Source: Hygrophila difformis
Taxonomy: Eukaryota > Streptophyta > Magnoliopsida > Lamiales > Acanthaceae
Direction: 5' to 3'
DNA length: 64,000 nucleotides
NCBI GenBank assembly: GCA_030278955.1
Contig: JAOANR010000001.1
Span: 39,644,890-39,708,889 of the forward strand
Shown piece by piece: positions 11,906 through 24,998 of the stretch. A model generated the notes under the pieces. The model searched no databases and had not been told where the DNA came from. It saw only the letters and a list, made by a program, of their open reading frames with translations. The first letter of the stretch is position 1. Each line of letters starts with the position of its first letter. Both the position numbers and the translations under genes were made by a program.

Positions 11906-14900
11906 ATGCAACGGAGGAGGAACACATTGCCGGAGCTACCGTTCGATCTAGAAATAGAAAGGACCGCTCGCCAACTGAGGGCAGAAGTCAGAAGACGGAA
12001 GGAGCAGGAGCGTCGGACCCGCACTTCACCCGAAACATCGAGCAGCGATCTATCAGACATGGCAGATAACCCGAACATTCCCCCGATCTTACCCATAGAC
12101 CAACCACCCAATAACCCTGGTAATGGAGCTGACGGAGGAATGGTAGAACATCCTAATCGTGCCAACGAAGAGGAGAATCTACCAAATCCCAATCAGCAAC
12201 AATACCAGCAATTCCACCAACAACCACCACCACCCTTAAACCAATTTCACCAAAACCAAAACATACCAAACCAACAATACCAAAACCAAGCTTTCAATCC
12301 AGATCAGTTTCGGAACAACCCACAAGATCCACATAACTTCCAGCAATTTCCCAATTACCACCAACAGTACCAGAACCAAGCTGAACAAGGAAATCAACAA
12401 TAGCGGCAAGCAGCAGCAGACTTCATGCAACCAATAGTAGAGCCCTATCTGGATGGACCTGGGAGAGCACACTTTCCTGCACGCAATTTTGAGCTCAAAC
12501 CGGCACTCATTAATTTGGTGCAAAACAATCAGTTCTGCGGTGCAAATCATGAGGACCCTCATGATCATCTCCAGACCTTCCTGGAGCTCTGCGACACGAT
12601 CAAAAATCAGGGAGTCTCTCCTGATGCTATAAGGCTAATGTTGTTTCCATTTTCTTTATATAGTGGTGCCAGGGACTGGTATAAGTCATTGCCTATCAAT
12701 CTGAGGAGCACTTGGGCAGACTTGGTGAGGAGCTTTTTGCTGAAGTATTTTCCAGAATCAAAGATTGAGGAAGGACGAGCTAAGATTGGAGATTTTAAAA
12801 TGAAGCCAGACGAATCATTATATGATGCGAAAGAAAGATTCTTGGGCCTCATCAGGCGATGCCCCCAACACGGGTACGCACCATGGGAGCAATTGAGGAA
12901 ATTCTACGGAGGACTCACCCATCCATGGAGAACAATGTTAGACGCTGCTGGCGGACGACATTTACCCCACTTGCCTATGGACCAAGCTTGGGAGAAGATT
13001 GAGACAATGTCTGTCAACAGATCCATCCTAAACACAGATGATAGGAAGGAGGATCCTCCTAGAAAAGTCTTTGCTGTAAGTGAAGGGAAAACATATTTTG
13101 AAAAATTGCAAGAACAGGTAGCTGCGATACAGCTGAGCCAGGATAAAGGGAAGGGAATAGACGCTTCTCAGGCAGGACCTCATCAGACCAAGTTCAAACA
13201 CAGCAATCGGGAGTTGTCTGTGGACTGTGTCAGGGACCTCATCCAACTGATACATGCCAACAGATAGCTACCGAGAGCTGTAATTATGCCGGGAACTACC
13301 AAAATCGCCATCCCAACCTCTCTTATTCCAACAACAATGCACTTAATGCGCATTTGTTGCAGCCAAACCAGCCCAACCAGTTCGCAAATCAAAACCCACA
13401 GCAAAACTTCAGACCTCAGAATCAAGGATTCGTCCAGCAAAGAGCGCAGAACTTTCAAAATCAGAATCAGAATTTCCAACCTCAGATCCAACAGAGGCCT
13501 AATCAGAACCAAGGTCAGAATTTCCAGAATTTCCAATCCCAGCCTGATCAGAATCAACAGTATAACCAAAGGCCACCATCTCGTCTGGAGAACTTGATGA
13601 CTGAGTTTATAGCCAACCAGAAGGATATAAATCAACAACTGCAGTCATCAATCAAGAATGTGGAGACGCAAGTCACCCAATTGGCCAAGGAACTGCAGAA
13701 CAGGGGGAAAGGAACACTTCCAAGCAGTACTGAAGCTGACCCGCAGTGTAAAGCAATCACATTGCGGGGAGGCAAGACTCTAAAAGGAATTGTTAGACAT
13801 GGAAAAGAGACGGCCGAAGAGGAAAAGGATCCAGTGGAGGGTGAAAAAGAAAATGAAAGGATTGAAGGAGGAGACGGTATTGGACTGGTCGAGGACAAAT
13901 CAGAAACAGCTATTCCGCAGGCTGAAGCTGCAAGGGGAGCTGAAAAGGGTAGGGTTGAAGGAACAACTTCCTTCTCTTTACCACCAAAAACAAACAAAAA
14001 TAAGTACATGCCAAGGGTGCCATACCCAGCACGTCTTAAAAATAAGGAACATGACCTAAAATTCAAGAAATTTCTAGAACGGTTAAGGTCTGTAGAGATA
14101 ACCATTCCTCTCGTGGAAATGATTTCAGAAATGCCCACCTATGCTAAGTTCTTGAAAGAATTGATTTCAGGGAAAAGGCAGGTAGAGCAGGAGGAGGTGA
14201 TTGTTCTCAACAGCACATGCAGTGCCATAGTTCAGAAGAAACTGCCCGAAAAGAAAGAAGACCCTGGATGTTGCACGCTACTAGTACAGATTGGGAATGC
14301 CAAAGTGAGCATGGGGTTATGTGATCTAGGATCCAGCATCAATGTGATGCCCTTAGCCATGGCAATTCGCCTAAGGCTTGGGGAGATTGAACCAGTCAGG
14401 ATGAAGTTGCAGCTTGCAGACAGATCAATCACAAAGCCCGTAGGAATCCTCAGGGATGTGGTAGTCAGAACCGGTCAAGTTATTTTCCCGGTTGACTTCA
14501 TCATCCTCGACATCGAAAAGGACTCTGAAATGCCACTTATCCTGGGACGCCCGTTTCTGGCCACTGGCGGTGCACTAATCGATGCCAAATCTGGAAGAGT
14601 CACATTGAGGGTCGATGACAAAGAAATCACCTTTGACATGGAACAGCTGCAGAAGTTTCCGAACGAGGGATCTTGTTCCATATTTGATGTAATAGAAAGT
14701 AGGGGTGATGATGAGAGCATAAACTCTGTGACTGATGAGCCAAACAAAGTTTCAAAACAGGTACTGAAGCCTGAAGGTGCGGAGCAACCAAGGAGCTGCA
14801 ACGCCGTCCACTTCGAGGACCCTAACTCTGGGGACCTTGAAGAATTCGATGGGGTTGAGTTCATCCCGGAGGAAGAGGAAAGCACCGTTGAGGAGGAAGT

Positions 14901-17893
14901 GGATCCTGTACTGACACAGGATCCTGAAGGTATATCTGATCTCTCTCTCCCATCCATTTCTCGCAAATTACTGCCTCCGTTGAATGCCCACTAGAGCTCG
15001 AACTTAAAATACTTCCGGATCATCTTAAGTACGTCTTTCTCGCTGAACATAAAAGATTACCGGTGATTGTGTCAGCCAAGCTGACACAAGAACAAGAAAA
15101 AGCTCTGGTAGACATTCTAAAGAAATATGTACATGCAATCGGATGGACCATTTCTGATATAAAAGGAATAAGCCCCTCTGTTTGCATGCACAGAATTTTA
15201 ATGGAAGAGGAGTACAAGCCCTCAAGGCAACCACAAAGGCGTCTGAACCCCCATATGCAGGAAGTGGTAAGGAAAGAAGTTATCAAGCTCTTAGATGCTG
15301 GTATCATCTATCCTATCTCTGATAGCAAAAGGGTTAGCCCAGTGCAGGTCGTACCGAAACGTGGGGGGATCTGTGTAACGACTAATGAGCAAGGAGAAGA
15401 AGTGGCGACGCGTCCAGTGACCGGTTGGAGAGTTTGCATCGACTACCGGAAGCTCAATACCGCTACCAGGAAGGACCATTTCCCCTTGCCATTCATTGAT
15501 CAGATGCTGGAGAGGTTGGCCGGAAGGGAGTTCTATTGCTTTTTGGATGGGTACTCTGGCTATAATCAGATTGTAATATCTAGCGAGGATTACGACAAGA
15601 CCACATTCACTTGCCCATATGGAACTTTTGCGTACAGGCGCATGCCTTTTGGACTTTGTAATGCGCCTGCCACATTTCAAAGATGCATGATGTCAATTTT
15701 CTCAGAATTTATCGAAAAATGCATTGAAGTTTTCATGGATGACTTCTCTGTGTATGGAGATACTTTTGATGAATGCTTGACTAATCTTGCACAAATTTTG
15801 AAAAGATGTGAGGACACCAACCTAGTTTTGACTGGGAAAAGTGTCATTTCATGGTCACCGAAGGAATAGTGTTGGGTCACCGCATCTCGCGAGCAGGTAT
15901 CGAAGTCGACAGAGCTAAGGTCTCAGTCATCTCAAACCTACCATTGCCTAATTCAATAAAAGCAGTTAGGAGTTTCTTAGGGCATGCCGGTTTCTACCGG
16001 AGATTCATTAAAGACTTTTCTAAAATTGCCAAGCCGCTCACTAACTTGCTTTGTAAAGAAAATCCTTTCGTAATAAATGAAGCGTGTGTTCAAGCCTTTG
16101 ACACGCTCAAAGAGATGTTGATTTCTGCTCCAATAGTGCAACCACCCGATTGGTCAATACCTTTCGAGGTAGTGTGATGCAAGTGATCTCGCCGTGGGTG
16201 CAGTTCTTGGGCAACATAAGGAAGGGAAGCATTGCGTAATTCATTACGCAAGTCATGCCCTGAATGAGGCCCAAATTAACTACACCACCACGGAGAAGGA
16301 GATGTATGCTGTGGTTTTTGCGTTTGATAAATTCAGACAGTATCTTATTGGTACGAAAACCACGGTGTACACAGATCACTCTGCACTGAGATACTTGTTT
16401 AGCAAACAAGACGCCAAACCTCGATTAATCAGGTGGGTACTTTTGCTGCAAGAATTCAACATTATAATAAAAGATAGAAAAGGCAGAGACAATGGTGCTG
16501 CTGACCATTTGTCTCGACTAGAAAATGATAAAAATGAGCTAGCCGTAAATGAGAATTTTCCGGACGAGCAACTTTTGCCTTGCATCTTCATGATCAAGCT
16601 TGTCCGTGGTTTTCCGATATTGCTAACTTTTTAGCATGCGGAATAACTCCACCATTTCAAAGCAGGGGCCACAAAGCGAGGTTCAACCGAGATGTAGTTA
16701 ACTACTTCTGGGAAGATCCTTATCTCTTCAAGCATTGTGCAGATTCGATTATTAGACGATGTGTAACTGAGCACGAGGCTTATCAAATCGCTAAGAAATG
16801 CCATGAATCGGAATATGGAGGTCACCATGGCCCCACTCGAACAGCCCATAAGGTGCTCGAGTGCGGTTTTTATTGGCCTACCATTTACGAGGATTGCAAA
16901 GCGTTTGTTAAAGCTTGCGACAGATGCCAAAGACTAGGGAATATCTCCAAGAGGGATGAGATGCCTCAACAAGGAATTCTCACTCTCGAGATTTTCGACG
17001 TATGGGGTATTGACTTCATGGGACCATTCCCGACATCTGATGGGAACCATTACATCTTGGTAGCTGTCGATTACGTTTCCAAGTGGGTTGAGGCCGTTGC
17101 ACTGCCAACCAATGATGGCAACCAGGTCGTCAAATTTTTGAAAAATAACATTTTCAATGGATTTGGTGTACCCAGGGTGATCATATCAGATGGAGGAACC
17201 CATTTTGTTAATAAAGCATTTGCAAATCTTATGAGCAAAAATGGGATTCTCCACAAGATCGGCACGCCTTACCATCCCCAAACCAGTGGTCAAGTCGAGG
17301 TCTCAAACCGCGAAATCAAACACATACTCGAGGCCACTGTGGGGACAACTCGCAAAGATTGGTCACGTAAGCTCAATGATGCTTTATGGGCATACCGCAC
17401 TGCATTCAAGACTCCCATTGGGATGTCTCCATACAGACTCGTCTTCGGAAAGGCCTGTCATTTGCCCGTAGAACTAGAGCATAAGGCTTACTGGGCCGTA
17501 CGAACGCTCAATTTTGACTCACGAGTTGCTCAGAGTAAGCGCAAGTTGGACCTCAATGAAATTGAGGAAATACGTGCGCAAGCTTATGAAAGCTCGAGGA
17601 TTTATAAAGAGCGGACCCAGAAGTTACACGATCGTCGTATTAAGTCTAAACACTTCTATGTTGGCCAGAATGTCTTGTTATTCAATTCTAGGTTGAAGCT
17701 GTTCCCCGTAAAGCTCAAATCCAGATGGGAAGGGCCATACGAAGTGGTGCACGTGTTTGAAAGTGGAGCTATCAGGATCCGAACTGACAAAGGAGAGCTG
17801 GTAGTGAATGGACACAGATTGAAGGAGTATTTTGGGCAGTTCGACCCCGAAAAAGACGCTCAAATGACCACAGAACCGGCTTATGCTCAATAA
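11906..17893 (+). pseudogene. Athila-type gag-pol, family A unit 1, disrupted
   Basis: Same polyprotein as the intact copy at 27747-33740: gag, zinc knuckle, protease, reverse transcriptase, RNase H, integrase. Compared with that copy it has one stop (TAG at 12401-12403 where unit 2 has CAG). It also has five short deletions: one base near 13176, one near 14976, one near 15830, two near 16171 and one near 16573. Together these account exactly for its 6-base shorter length. All catalytic blocks are still readable: DLGSS at about 14326, FMDDFS at about 15734, integrase WGIDFMG near 17004. The single-base deletions could be genuine decay or consensus errors in a repetitive region. If genuine, this unit cannot make the full polyprotein. 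Confidence 0.92.
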
Positions 17894-18000
17894 ATAAATA
17901 TTATACATATATTTACTTACTTATTTATTACTTGCTCCACCTATTTTTATTGGGACAAAGTATCCAAAAATCAATTGAACATTTAGAGTACTAAGACTCT

Positions 18001-18059
18001 AAATGTGAGGATGTTGATATTTGGAGAAAACCTAATGCTTTCTTATACTTGTTTTGCAG
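18001..18059 (+). promoter_or_regulatory. Conserved post-pol splice-acceptor module, unit 1
   Basis: The 18-base motif AAATGTGAGGATGTTGAT is followed by a possible branch site (CCTAAT), a pyrimidine-rich run and TTTTGCAG at 18052-18059. Family B has the same order at 47636-47695. It lies about 110 bases after the pol stop, where a subgenomic RNA for the third gene could be spliced. Confidence 0.55.
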
Positions 18060-18112
18060 GAATCTGAGGAACCAACAAAAAGAAAGATAAAGCTTCCAAA
18101 AACCAGGTTCCC

Positions 18113-18209
18113 GGTTGGGTTAATACTATATTTAATGAAAATAAATTCTGGAATTTAGAGAAATCTAAAATCCAGAATAAATTCATAAAATAAAATTGTT
18201 AACCCAACC
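18113..18209 (+). ncRNA. Conserved RNA fold with GNRA loop, unit 1
   Basis: An outer stem pairs GGTTGGGTTAA (18113-18123) with TTAACCCAACC (18199-18209), 11 perfect pairs. An inner stem pairs TTCTGGAATTTAGA (18146-18159) with TCTAAAATCCAGAA (18164-18177), capped by GAAA, with one A-A mismatch. Family B keeps the same architecture with different bases and a GCAA loop (47754-47851). It is a cis-element within the transcript, and its role is unknown. Confidence 0.65.
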
Positions 18210-18352
18210 TAATTTATGCAAGCAATATGATTTAGATTCTAATTCTGTGTAGATATATTTGCCATTGAGTTCATCTTGATGAACATAAATTTTTGAAAAC
18301 CTAAATTTTTTTTTCCTAAGTCTTGAATGTGGTTTATTTTTCATTTCAAGAA

Positions 18353-18885
18353 AATTCGAATTAATTCGAATTGCTTGGAACAAACCACGCAAGACATTTT
18401 GCCTTGGAAAATTTCACTCTCGGATTAGTTAATTCGAATTATGCTGCCAATTCGAATTAATTCGAATTGACAAGCAAATTCGAATTAGCACCCAAGGCAG
18501 AACTTTAGGATGTTTATTTGGCCAAGTATTGCAATTCGAATTATAAGGCAATTCGAATTATTGCCTGACTAATTCGAATTAGCATACAAAAGGCATTCTC
18601 CTCAGCAAGTGAGCAATTCGAGTTATTCAAGCAATTCGAATTAATTCGAATTGGCCACAATAATTCGAATTAGCTCACTTAGGCACCTTGTGCAGATTTT
18701 GCTCACAACCCCAAGTTCGAATTGTGAGTCAATTCGAATTAATTCGAATTGATCTCAGAATTCGAACTTGCTTTGTTTCTTTGTCTTTCAAGCCAATTCG
18801 AATTAATTCGAATTGGCCTGAATAACTCGCATCTCTCACAGAATGCACCAATTCGAATTAATTCGAATTAGTGCATAATTCGAAC
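18353..18885. repeat. AATTCGAATT palindrome array, unit 1, upstream of internal promoter
   Basis: About 21 TTCGAA cores in 530 bases, the densest array in the unit, with several double palindromes (18353, 18449, 18794, 18850). It ends 18 bases before the TATA-like TTTATA at 18903. Family B has a different palindrome array at the same place (48007-48502). Confidence 0.92.
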
Positions 18886-18902
18886 TCCCCTTCCGAACTC
18901 TT

Positions 18903-18908
18903 TTTATA
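18903..18908 (+). promoter_or_regulatory. Putative internal promoter of the third gene, unit 1
   Basis: TTTATA followed by a long pyrimidine-rich, initiator-like stretch (about 18909-18960) lies 138 bases upstream of the exon 1 ATG at 19046. Family B has a stronger TATATATA with site II and telo-box motifs at the equivalent point. The promoter role is inferred. Confidence 0.5.
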
Positions 18909-19045
18909 CCCCTCTTTCCCTCTCATTTCCCTCACTTTCACTTTCCACATCTCCAAAAATCCCCCGTTCTCTCTCTCGCGAAACCCTTCTTCCTCGCGAA
19001 ACCAGTCGCTCATTTCAAGCTTTCCTCCGGCCAAACCATTCGGAA

Positions 19046-21148
19046 ATGGCTTCGTCGTCGTCAAACCCTAGTGGGAGTCGGGGGTAAGTATCTCTGTTTC
19101 ATTTTCGCGCTCGGTTTCAAGTTTACAGTTTTGTCTTTTCGTATTCCTTGTGAAATCGGGGTTGGGGAGGGAATGTGCTCTGTTTTTACGAAAGGGAAGG
19201 TCGGAATGTGGTCGGAATAGGGTAGGCGTGTTCGAAGATGGGGTAGAAACCGAGTAGGCAGAACTTAGATTTTTAGGGCTTTTTGTTGAAACTGCCATTT
19301 TTGAGGGTTCGAACGTTTCTGTGATGGGGGGTGTTCTCATTTTGAAAATAAGGGTTTCAAAACCCTTAAAAAATATGGTTTCTGTTTGGTTTCTGGTTTT
19401 GTTTGTTCATTTTGTTGTTTGTGTGCATTTTTGTTTATCTGTGTTGGTGTTTTAGTAATCTGTGAGTAGGCTTAACACTGTAGACAGTTTCCTTTGCCCA
19501 CTGTGTTGTTTTGATCAGTAGAAAGTTGTTCATGATGACTCGAAATGCATGTTGATGTTACGTGTTGCATTACAGTAGTGCTCTTGGACCAAGTGTGTTG
19601 CTTATTTGATGTTTGCATGTATTATATTATATGAGTATGTTAGTAATAAATGTTGTTGTTGGGTACCTGTTGCCCATACATTGCAACTTCAACTCTAGAA
19701 GTTGACGTTTGCACATTCGGGAACATGGTATTACAGACAAAACCATGCCAAAAATTTTCCAACACTTTTGGCATGGCATTTATGTGTAAAAAGACAAAAT
19801 GATAGAATGTTCTTTGCATTAAAAGTGTTTGATCTTTGTCAACTTGGGACAAGTGGGGAATGTTCACAAGGAATGTTTTGTTTATATTCCTTAAAAACCC
19901 ACTTCCCAAAACAAAATCCAAATGGGGGACCACTTACACCCCCAATTTCATTAAATAAACAAGTCAACACTTTTCATAAAATTCCAAAAATCACCTTTTG
20001 TATGTATGCATGTCTACTTTTACTTTCACTTTTATTCTTATTTTTAGTCATGGTACATTGTTACATACTAGTAATTGCATAATTTGTCGCTTGCATTTGC
20101 TTTTCATCATTAATCTCTTATCTCCCCTATCTCACATGATTTCAATCACTTGTTAAGTGATGAGAAAAATCAAAAATACTTTCGTAGGCTCAATAACCTA
20201 CGAAATATTCTCTTTTTGGTCCTTTGACCACCCAAAAGCATCTTAGACTATTGATAGTCCAAGAAAATTTTCTAAGGATCCAAAATCCTTATTTCTCTCT
20301 TGCTTTCCTTATTTTTGCTGTAATAAGAGTAGATTTGATAATCTGACCCCTTGGACCTTCATAGTGTACCTCAAGTGAGACAGGTGTTAGAAAGCGAACT
20401 GTACTTTGAAGTGGCTGAAGGTATAAGGCTGAGGGTCTCAGACCTAATCATCTCTCCATGTCTTTTTAGAGACATCATTCCCCTAGTCCAAAACGAAGAT
20501 CAAGAGGAGACAACCCAACTACTGGATCTGCCAGTAGAACTCTTAGGAGAGATTCTCTCCCGCATCGGAGAGGATTGCATCAAGAAAGTGTGGAGGGTCA
20601 GAGAAGTGTGCACCAAACTCAGGGATGCAGCTGACCTTCCCATTGTCTACAAGAGATGTGAACTGGAGACTACCATTGTCAAGATGTGGGAACAAAGGGT
20701 TGAACTGCAAAAGGAGGCACTCCTGGTCAAGTGCGAAGAAGCTGGCAACTACAACCTGAAACTCATCCCAGCCCTGCAGGCATTCGGAGCAGGAAACGAA
20801 ACTCTGGCTTGTGAGCTGCTAAAGGAAGGGATTGAGGACAACCACAAGGCCTCAATCTTTGTCAGGGGACACATGCTGCTTAGCAAGCTGGATAATGAAC
20901 AGATCCAGCAGGGGGTGTCAATGATCAACAGGATCATAACCAACAGGTTCGTCATGCGATACGTAGGGACTAACGTCTTCGCATGGTTGGCTGATAGCCT
21001 GGAGACACCCGACCTGTTCGGAAATCAAGGACCAAGAGTCTACTGCACCAGGGTGATGGAGGAAGATGAGGAAGACATGGAAGATTTCTGCGTCCCCTGC
21101 AGCTTGACGAACTATGTCCACTGGACCAGAATCTTCTTCCAAGGATAG
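19046..21148 (+). CDS. Captured F-box protein gene (At1g67623/At2g35280-like), unit 1
   Basis: The open frame at 20342-21148 has no ATG before its F-box and an in-frame TAA at 20339, so it needs an upstream exon. Exon 1 at 19046-19083 (ATGGCTTCG..., good Kozak context) ends at a consensus donor, GG|GTAAGT. The first frame-preserving acceptor is CATAG at 20364, giving a 273-residue product (exon 2 is 20365-21148). The F-box lies at residues 66-111 (LLDLPVELLGEILSRIG...VCTKLRDAAD). The middle (about 133-200) resembles the Sel1-like stretch of the At1g67623 F-box group (KCEEAGN, then CELLKEGIEDNHKASIFVRG). The end is Cys-containing (FCVPC). F-box proteins choose substrates for SCF ubiquitin ligases. 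The gene takes the place of the Athila env-like gene. The acceptor choice is inferred. Confidence 0.8.
19684..20291 (+). repeat. Hairpin ladder in the intron, unit 1
   Basis: Successive short perfect or near-perfect hairpins. CAACTTC/GAAGTTG is at 19684-19704, CCATGCCAAAA/TTTTGGCATGG at 19743-19776, and ATCACTT/AAGTGAT at 20145-20161. TTCGTAGG/CCTACGAA is at 20181-20204 and TGGTC/GACCA at 20217-20230. A stem around GACTAT/ATAGTC is at 20241-20264, and TAAGGAT/ATCCTTA at 20273-20291. The last four lie just before the splice acceptor. Family B has four comparable hairpins with CAAT loops. Confidence 0.7.
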
Positions 21149-22186
21149 AGGGGAAGGATGCTGAAGATGGACTGAATCTGTAAAGATTCACTTTTGACTG
21201 GATTGACTGGAACTGTATTTTGGTAAGCTTTTGACTGATCTTTGATGCTAACTTATTCAAGTGTACAGCTGCGTCTGTATTGATGTTTAGGTGTGATTAA
21301 GGTCGTGTACTGTATAACGAACCTTGGAATTATCTGTTATGATGGTTGTACGACGTATTTTGGGTAGTCGTACATTCACTGCTTTCCAAAAGAGAATTTC
21401 GTCTTGAGTTCTCTATTATTTGAAAAAGATGTGTGGCAGTCCAAGATGAATAAGTGACTGTCACACCAAAAAACAAGTTGTGACATGCTTGCATGTTCAC
21501 AGTGTCTCTTTACTGCTTTCAATTAAACAAACCGGCATAAAACAAGCATAAATCTGTCACCTAAATTCACATGTTGAATTTAGGCTGATGATGAAATCTT
21601 CAGACTATTACATTGGGATAAAACAATTAAAAATATGCATGACATGAAGTCTCGAAGTTTTGAGCTATAAAAATCCAATGATATGATCACTTGAAAGACT
21701 AACAAATATTCATGTTGAGAATTTGATTGAATAAGCTGCAAGAAATTTTTCAAAGACTAAATTTGAGAATGAATGTATGACATGATCAAACCGTCCCTTG
21801 TGAGATCTGAGCCGAGTCATTTTTACTCAATACTTCTTTGATTGTGTGAATCAATTCGATTAAAGGGCACTAGAACTTGCAATTGGGACCGATTCAAGAC
21901 CATGCCATATTCCCGAAATCGAGCAAATGATCGAGGCACTTAGAAAACCCAAAATTTTGGCTTTCGTTTGAATTCCAAACCCAAAGACATTTTCCCTTTA
22001 GGATTACCCAATCTGAGCCTTTAAGCCTAATTTTTCTTTGAAGCCACTATATTATTCCTAGCCTTACAAAAAGACCAAGAAAATCAAACCCAAGTGTACA
22101 TGAACCATCCCTTCAAGGCATTGTAATTTTTGATCATCAAAATATGTTTCAATCGGTATGCTATAAACCGATTCAAAAAAAAAAGT
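21149..22186 (+). other. 3' non-coding region of unit 1, up to LTR 2
   Basis: No gene is seen. A purine run (AGAGGGGAAGGA) begins at the F-box stop codon and could be a polypurine tract. An 8-bp hairpin (TGTACGAC/GTCGTACA) lies at 21347-21374. From about 21380 the sequence is alignable with family B at 54430-55151, so this is shared Athila 3' sequence. It ends in A10 followed by GT and the LTR start TGAGATC. The A-tract or the purine run may serve as the plus-strand primer. Confidence 0.6.
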
Positions 22187-23210
22187 TGAGATCTATTCAA
22201 CAAGAATAAATTGCAAATGACAAAGCAAATTAGACAAAGTCTAATGTCATGCAATAGAAAAGGAAAGAAAAACAAAAGAAAGATAGAAATAATGATGATC
22301 ATAGATTCTACAACATGCCAAGTTATGGTGAAATGGTGTCATGTCACTTTTTAGCCCAATAATTCTCTTTCCTACCAAATGTTACAACCGTATGCCCCGT
22401 TATAACCTTGAATAAGACCTCGGGATCTCGATTTGAGGAAATGAGCCGGTGGCGAGTTGGTCCAATTGCAAGCTTATGGGAGAATTTAATTGAATTTGAT
22501 TTTGAGCGTTGATGATAAAAGCCAATCTTGAGAGTGAGTGAACTTTCCGATTCTACTATATGTGAGGCTCTGTTTCTATTAATCAAAGATCATGTCATGC
22601 TTGAATTCAAGGATTAAGCCAATGAAATTTTCTAAACACATATTCAAGAAGAATTAACAACAATGATTGGCCTGTATGTCTACTTAAGTGAGAAGTATCA
22701 TTCCATTAAACACTGCAACTAAGAGAGTTTAATACTTGTAATTTTGATTGTCTTATCCCAATATAAGAAGAATGAAATTTCTGAGGCCACGCAAATGGAT
22801 TGAATATGCAGAGTCCAAGCTCCTAGGAGCACTGACTCTGACTGCTCGGGGACGATCAGTATTAAATGTGAGGATGTTGATAATGGCCAAAATTGACCAT
22901 TATTTTCAATCCATTTCCGTGTCTGAGACGGACATTTTGATCGTGTTTCCATCTTATTGTAATAAGAAAGCAGTTGAATTTAACAGATTAATGCTAGTTT
23001 GTAAAAACATCAAGCCGGTAATAAAAAGACACAAAATATGCAATTTTAAATTGTATTTGTGTTAGAAAAATCCAAAAATATGAAAAAAGGAAAAAGAAAA
23101 GAAAAAGGAATGAAAAGATGGGCAAAAGAATAAAAGAGCCCACAAAAATCCAAAAAGATGGGAAAAAGATTGAAAATCCCACAACTGAAATTTGGTCAAG
23201 TGTTGAAGCA

Positions 23211-23605
23211 CAATTCGAATTGTGCAATTCGAATTAATTCGAATTGCACACAATTCGAATTGCCGAGGAGAAGAAGAAATGGTTAAGTGTTGGAAGGGAT
23301 GCACAAGCCTAATTCGAATTGTTCAAATTCGAATTAATTCGAATTAGGGAAAGAAGAGAGAAGAAACCCAAAGGCAAGAAGAAGATGCAATTTGAATTGT
23401 CCAATTCGAATTAATTCGAATTGGCACAAACAATTCGAATTGCCAACAGATGCAAAGAAGCCAAGAAACCCTCATCCAATTCGAGAAAAGACAAATTCGA
23501 ATTCTTCACAACAATTCGAATTGACAACTGAAGGCCACATTTCCAGCTCAAGGAAGAAATCTCACAATTCGAATTAATTCGAATTGGTTGAAGATAATTC
23601 GAACT
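23211..23605. repeat. AATTCGAATT palindrome array, LTR copy 2, upstream of promoter
   Basis: Same array as in copy 1, with a few more intact cores: two positions that read TTTGAA or TTCAAA in copy 1 are TTCGAA here. The likely cause is C-to-T decay at CpG in copy 1. Confidence 0.9.
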
Positions 23606-23643
23606 TCACTCATTGAAGCTGTGGAGCATGAGCACAACATTGG

Positions 23644-23674
23644 TGGGCCTAGGGTTTCGAAGTTTGTCTATAAA
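23644..23674 (+). promoter_or_regulatory. Family A LTR promoter, copy 2
   Basis: TGGGCCTAGGGTTT at 23644-23657 and TATAAA at 23669-23674. This is the promoter that would drive the intact unit 2 polyprotein. Confidence 0.75.
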
Positions 23675-24549
23675 AGCTGACCTCCCTCAACACAAGAAAC
23701 ATCCTTAGATCAAGAATTTTGCCAGAAAGCAGCTTGGGACAAAAAGAACAGCAGGAGGTTCCACACCCCTTAAGGGTTAGGTAGGTAGTTTAGTTTAGTT
23801 TAGTTTATTTTTCTTGCAAGTAGTGTAATCTTTACATGCTTTGATCTTAGTATAGTGTAGAAGCAGTTTGTGTAACCCTTAGAGTAGCCATTTCCAGATT
23901 TTTACAAGCTTTCTAGTTAGAATAAACCCTACCTTCAAGTTAATGATGGTTTTGGGTTCTTTGTTTTGCTTTCAAAGTGTCAATACAAGAAAAATTTCCA
24001 GAAATGGTGTTATTCATGTGTTTTGGCACTCTTTAATGCTTTCTTTAGAAATAAATGCTTAGCATGTTTGTTTGTTTCAACTAGGTTACATTTATTATGT
24101 CCTAGTTGACATTCAAACTTAATAAATGCATGTTTGGTGGGCTTTTGGCTTGATTTTGTGCCTTAGAGCTTCAAATAAGTGTTCTTCGGTTTTAGGTGTT
24201 TTAGGGTCTGTTAGAATTTATCTATATGCTTTGTTTTTCCTGCCTTGATCTTATTTTAAGCTGCCTTAGATAACTTGAGTGTTCTTAGTTTACTCATGTA
24301 GTTCTTAGATAACTAGATGTTTTAGCTTCTTTGATCTTTGATCCCTTGTTTGTAGAAATAGGGTTTAAATCTTGCCAATACCCACTGGACATGTGTTTGT
24401 TTATTTCTTGAAAACCTCACTAGGGTGGCTGTGAAGTGACATTGATGTGAGATGATGGATTTAGTAAATCTAAACTCATCATTACAGCACAGTGTTCACC
24501 TAACCCATACTTGTGAGAACAAAAATTGTTAGTGTTTGAAAATGTGTAA

Positions 24550-24998
24550 TACGAATTGAGGCAATTCGAATTATCTCGAATTGCCTAAGAAATTCGAATT
24601 GCACAACCAAAAATTTCTTCATGAGGTTTCCAACCAATTCGAATTCTCTAATTCGAATTAATTCGAATTGCTCAACAATTCGAATTGGCTTGAGAACCAC
24701 ATTGTATCCATTGCCATCCCCTCATGCCTTAGTTTATTTTCTGCCCCCAAACAATTCGAATTGGACAATTCGAATTGCTGGACAATTCGAATTCACCTTC
24801 TCCTTGAGGTAAATGCCTTAGTCAAATTGAGCAAGAAAAGGACTTCGCCAATTCGAGTTATCCAATTCGAATTAATTCGAATTGGTCAATAATTCGAATT
24901 AGATGATGTTCCAATTTCTGGCAATGATTAATTGAGTAAAGTACTACTTCATCCTTCATGCATTCTCAATTCGAATTACCCCAATAATTCGAATTGAA
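24550..24998. repeat. AATTCGAATT palindrome array, LTR copy 2, downstream
   Basis: About 14 TTCGAA cores, matching the copy 1 array at 8707-9153. Confidence 0.9.

Noticed and set aside
20351..20353. TTG start for the F-box frame
   Set aside because: Plant genes rarely start at TTG, and a consensus donor with matching phase exists upstream at 19083. A spliced start is more likely.
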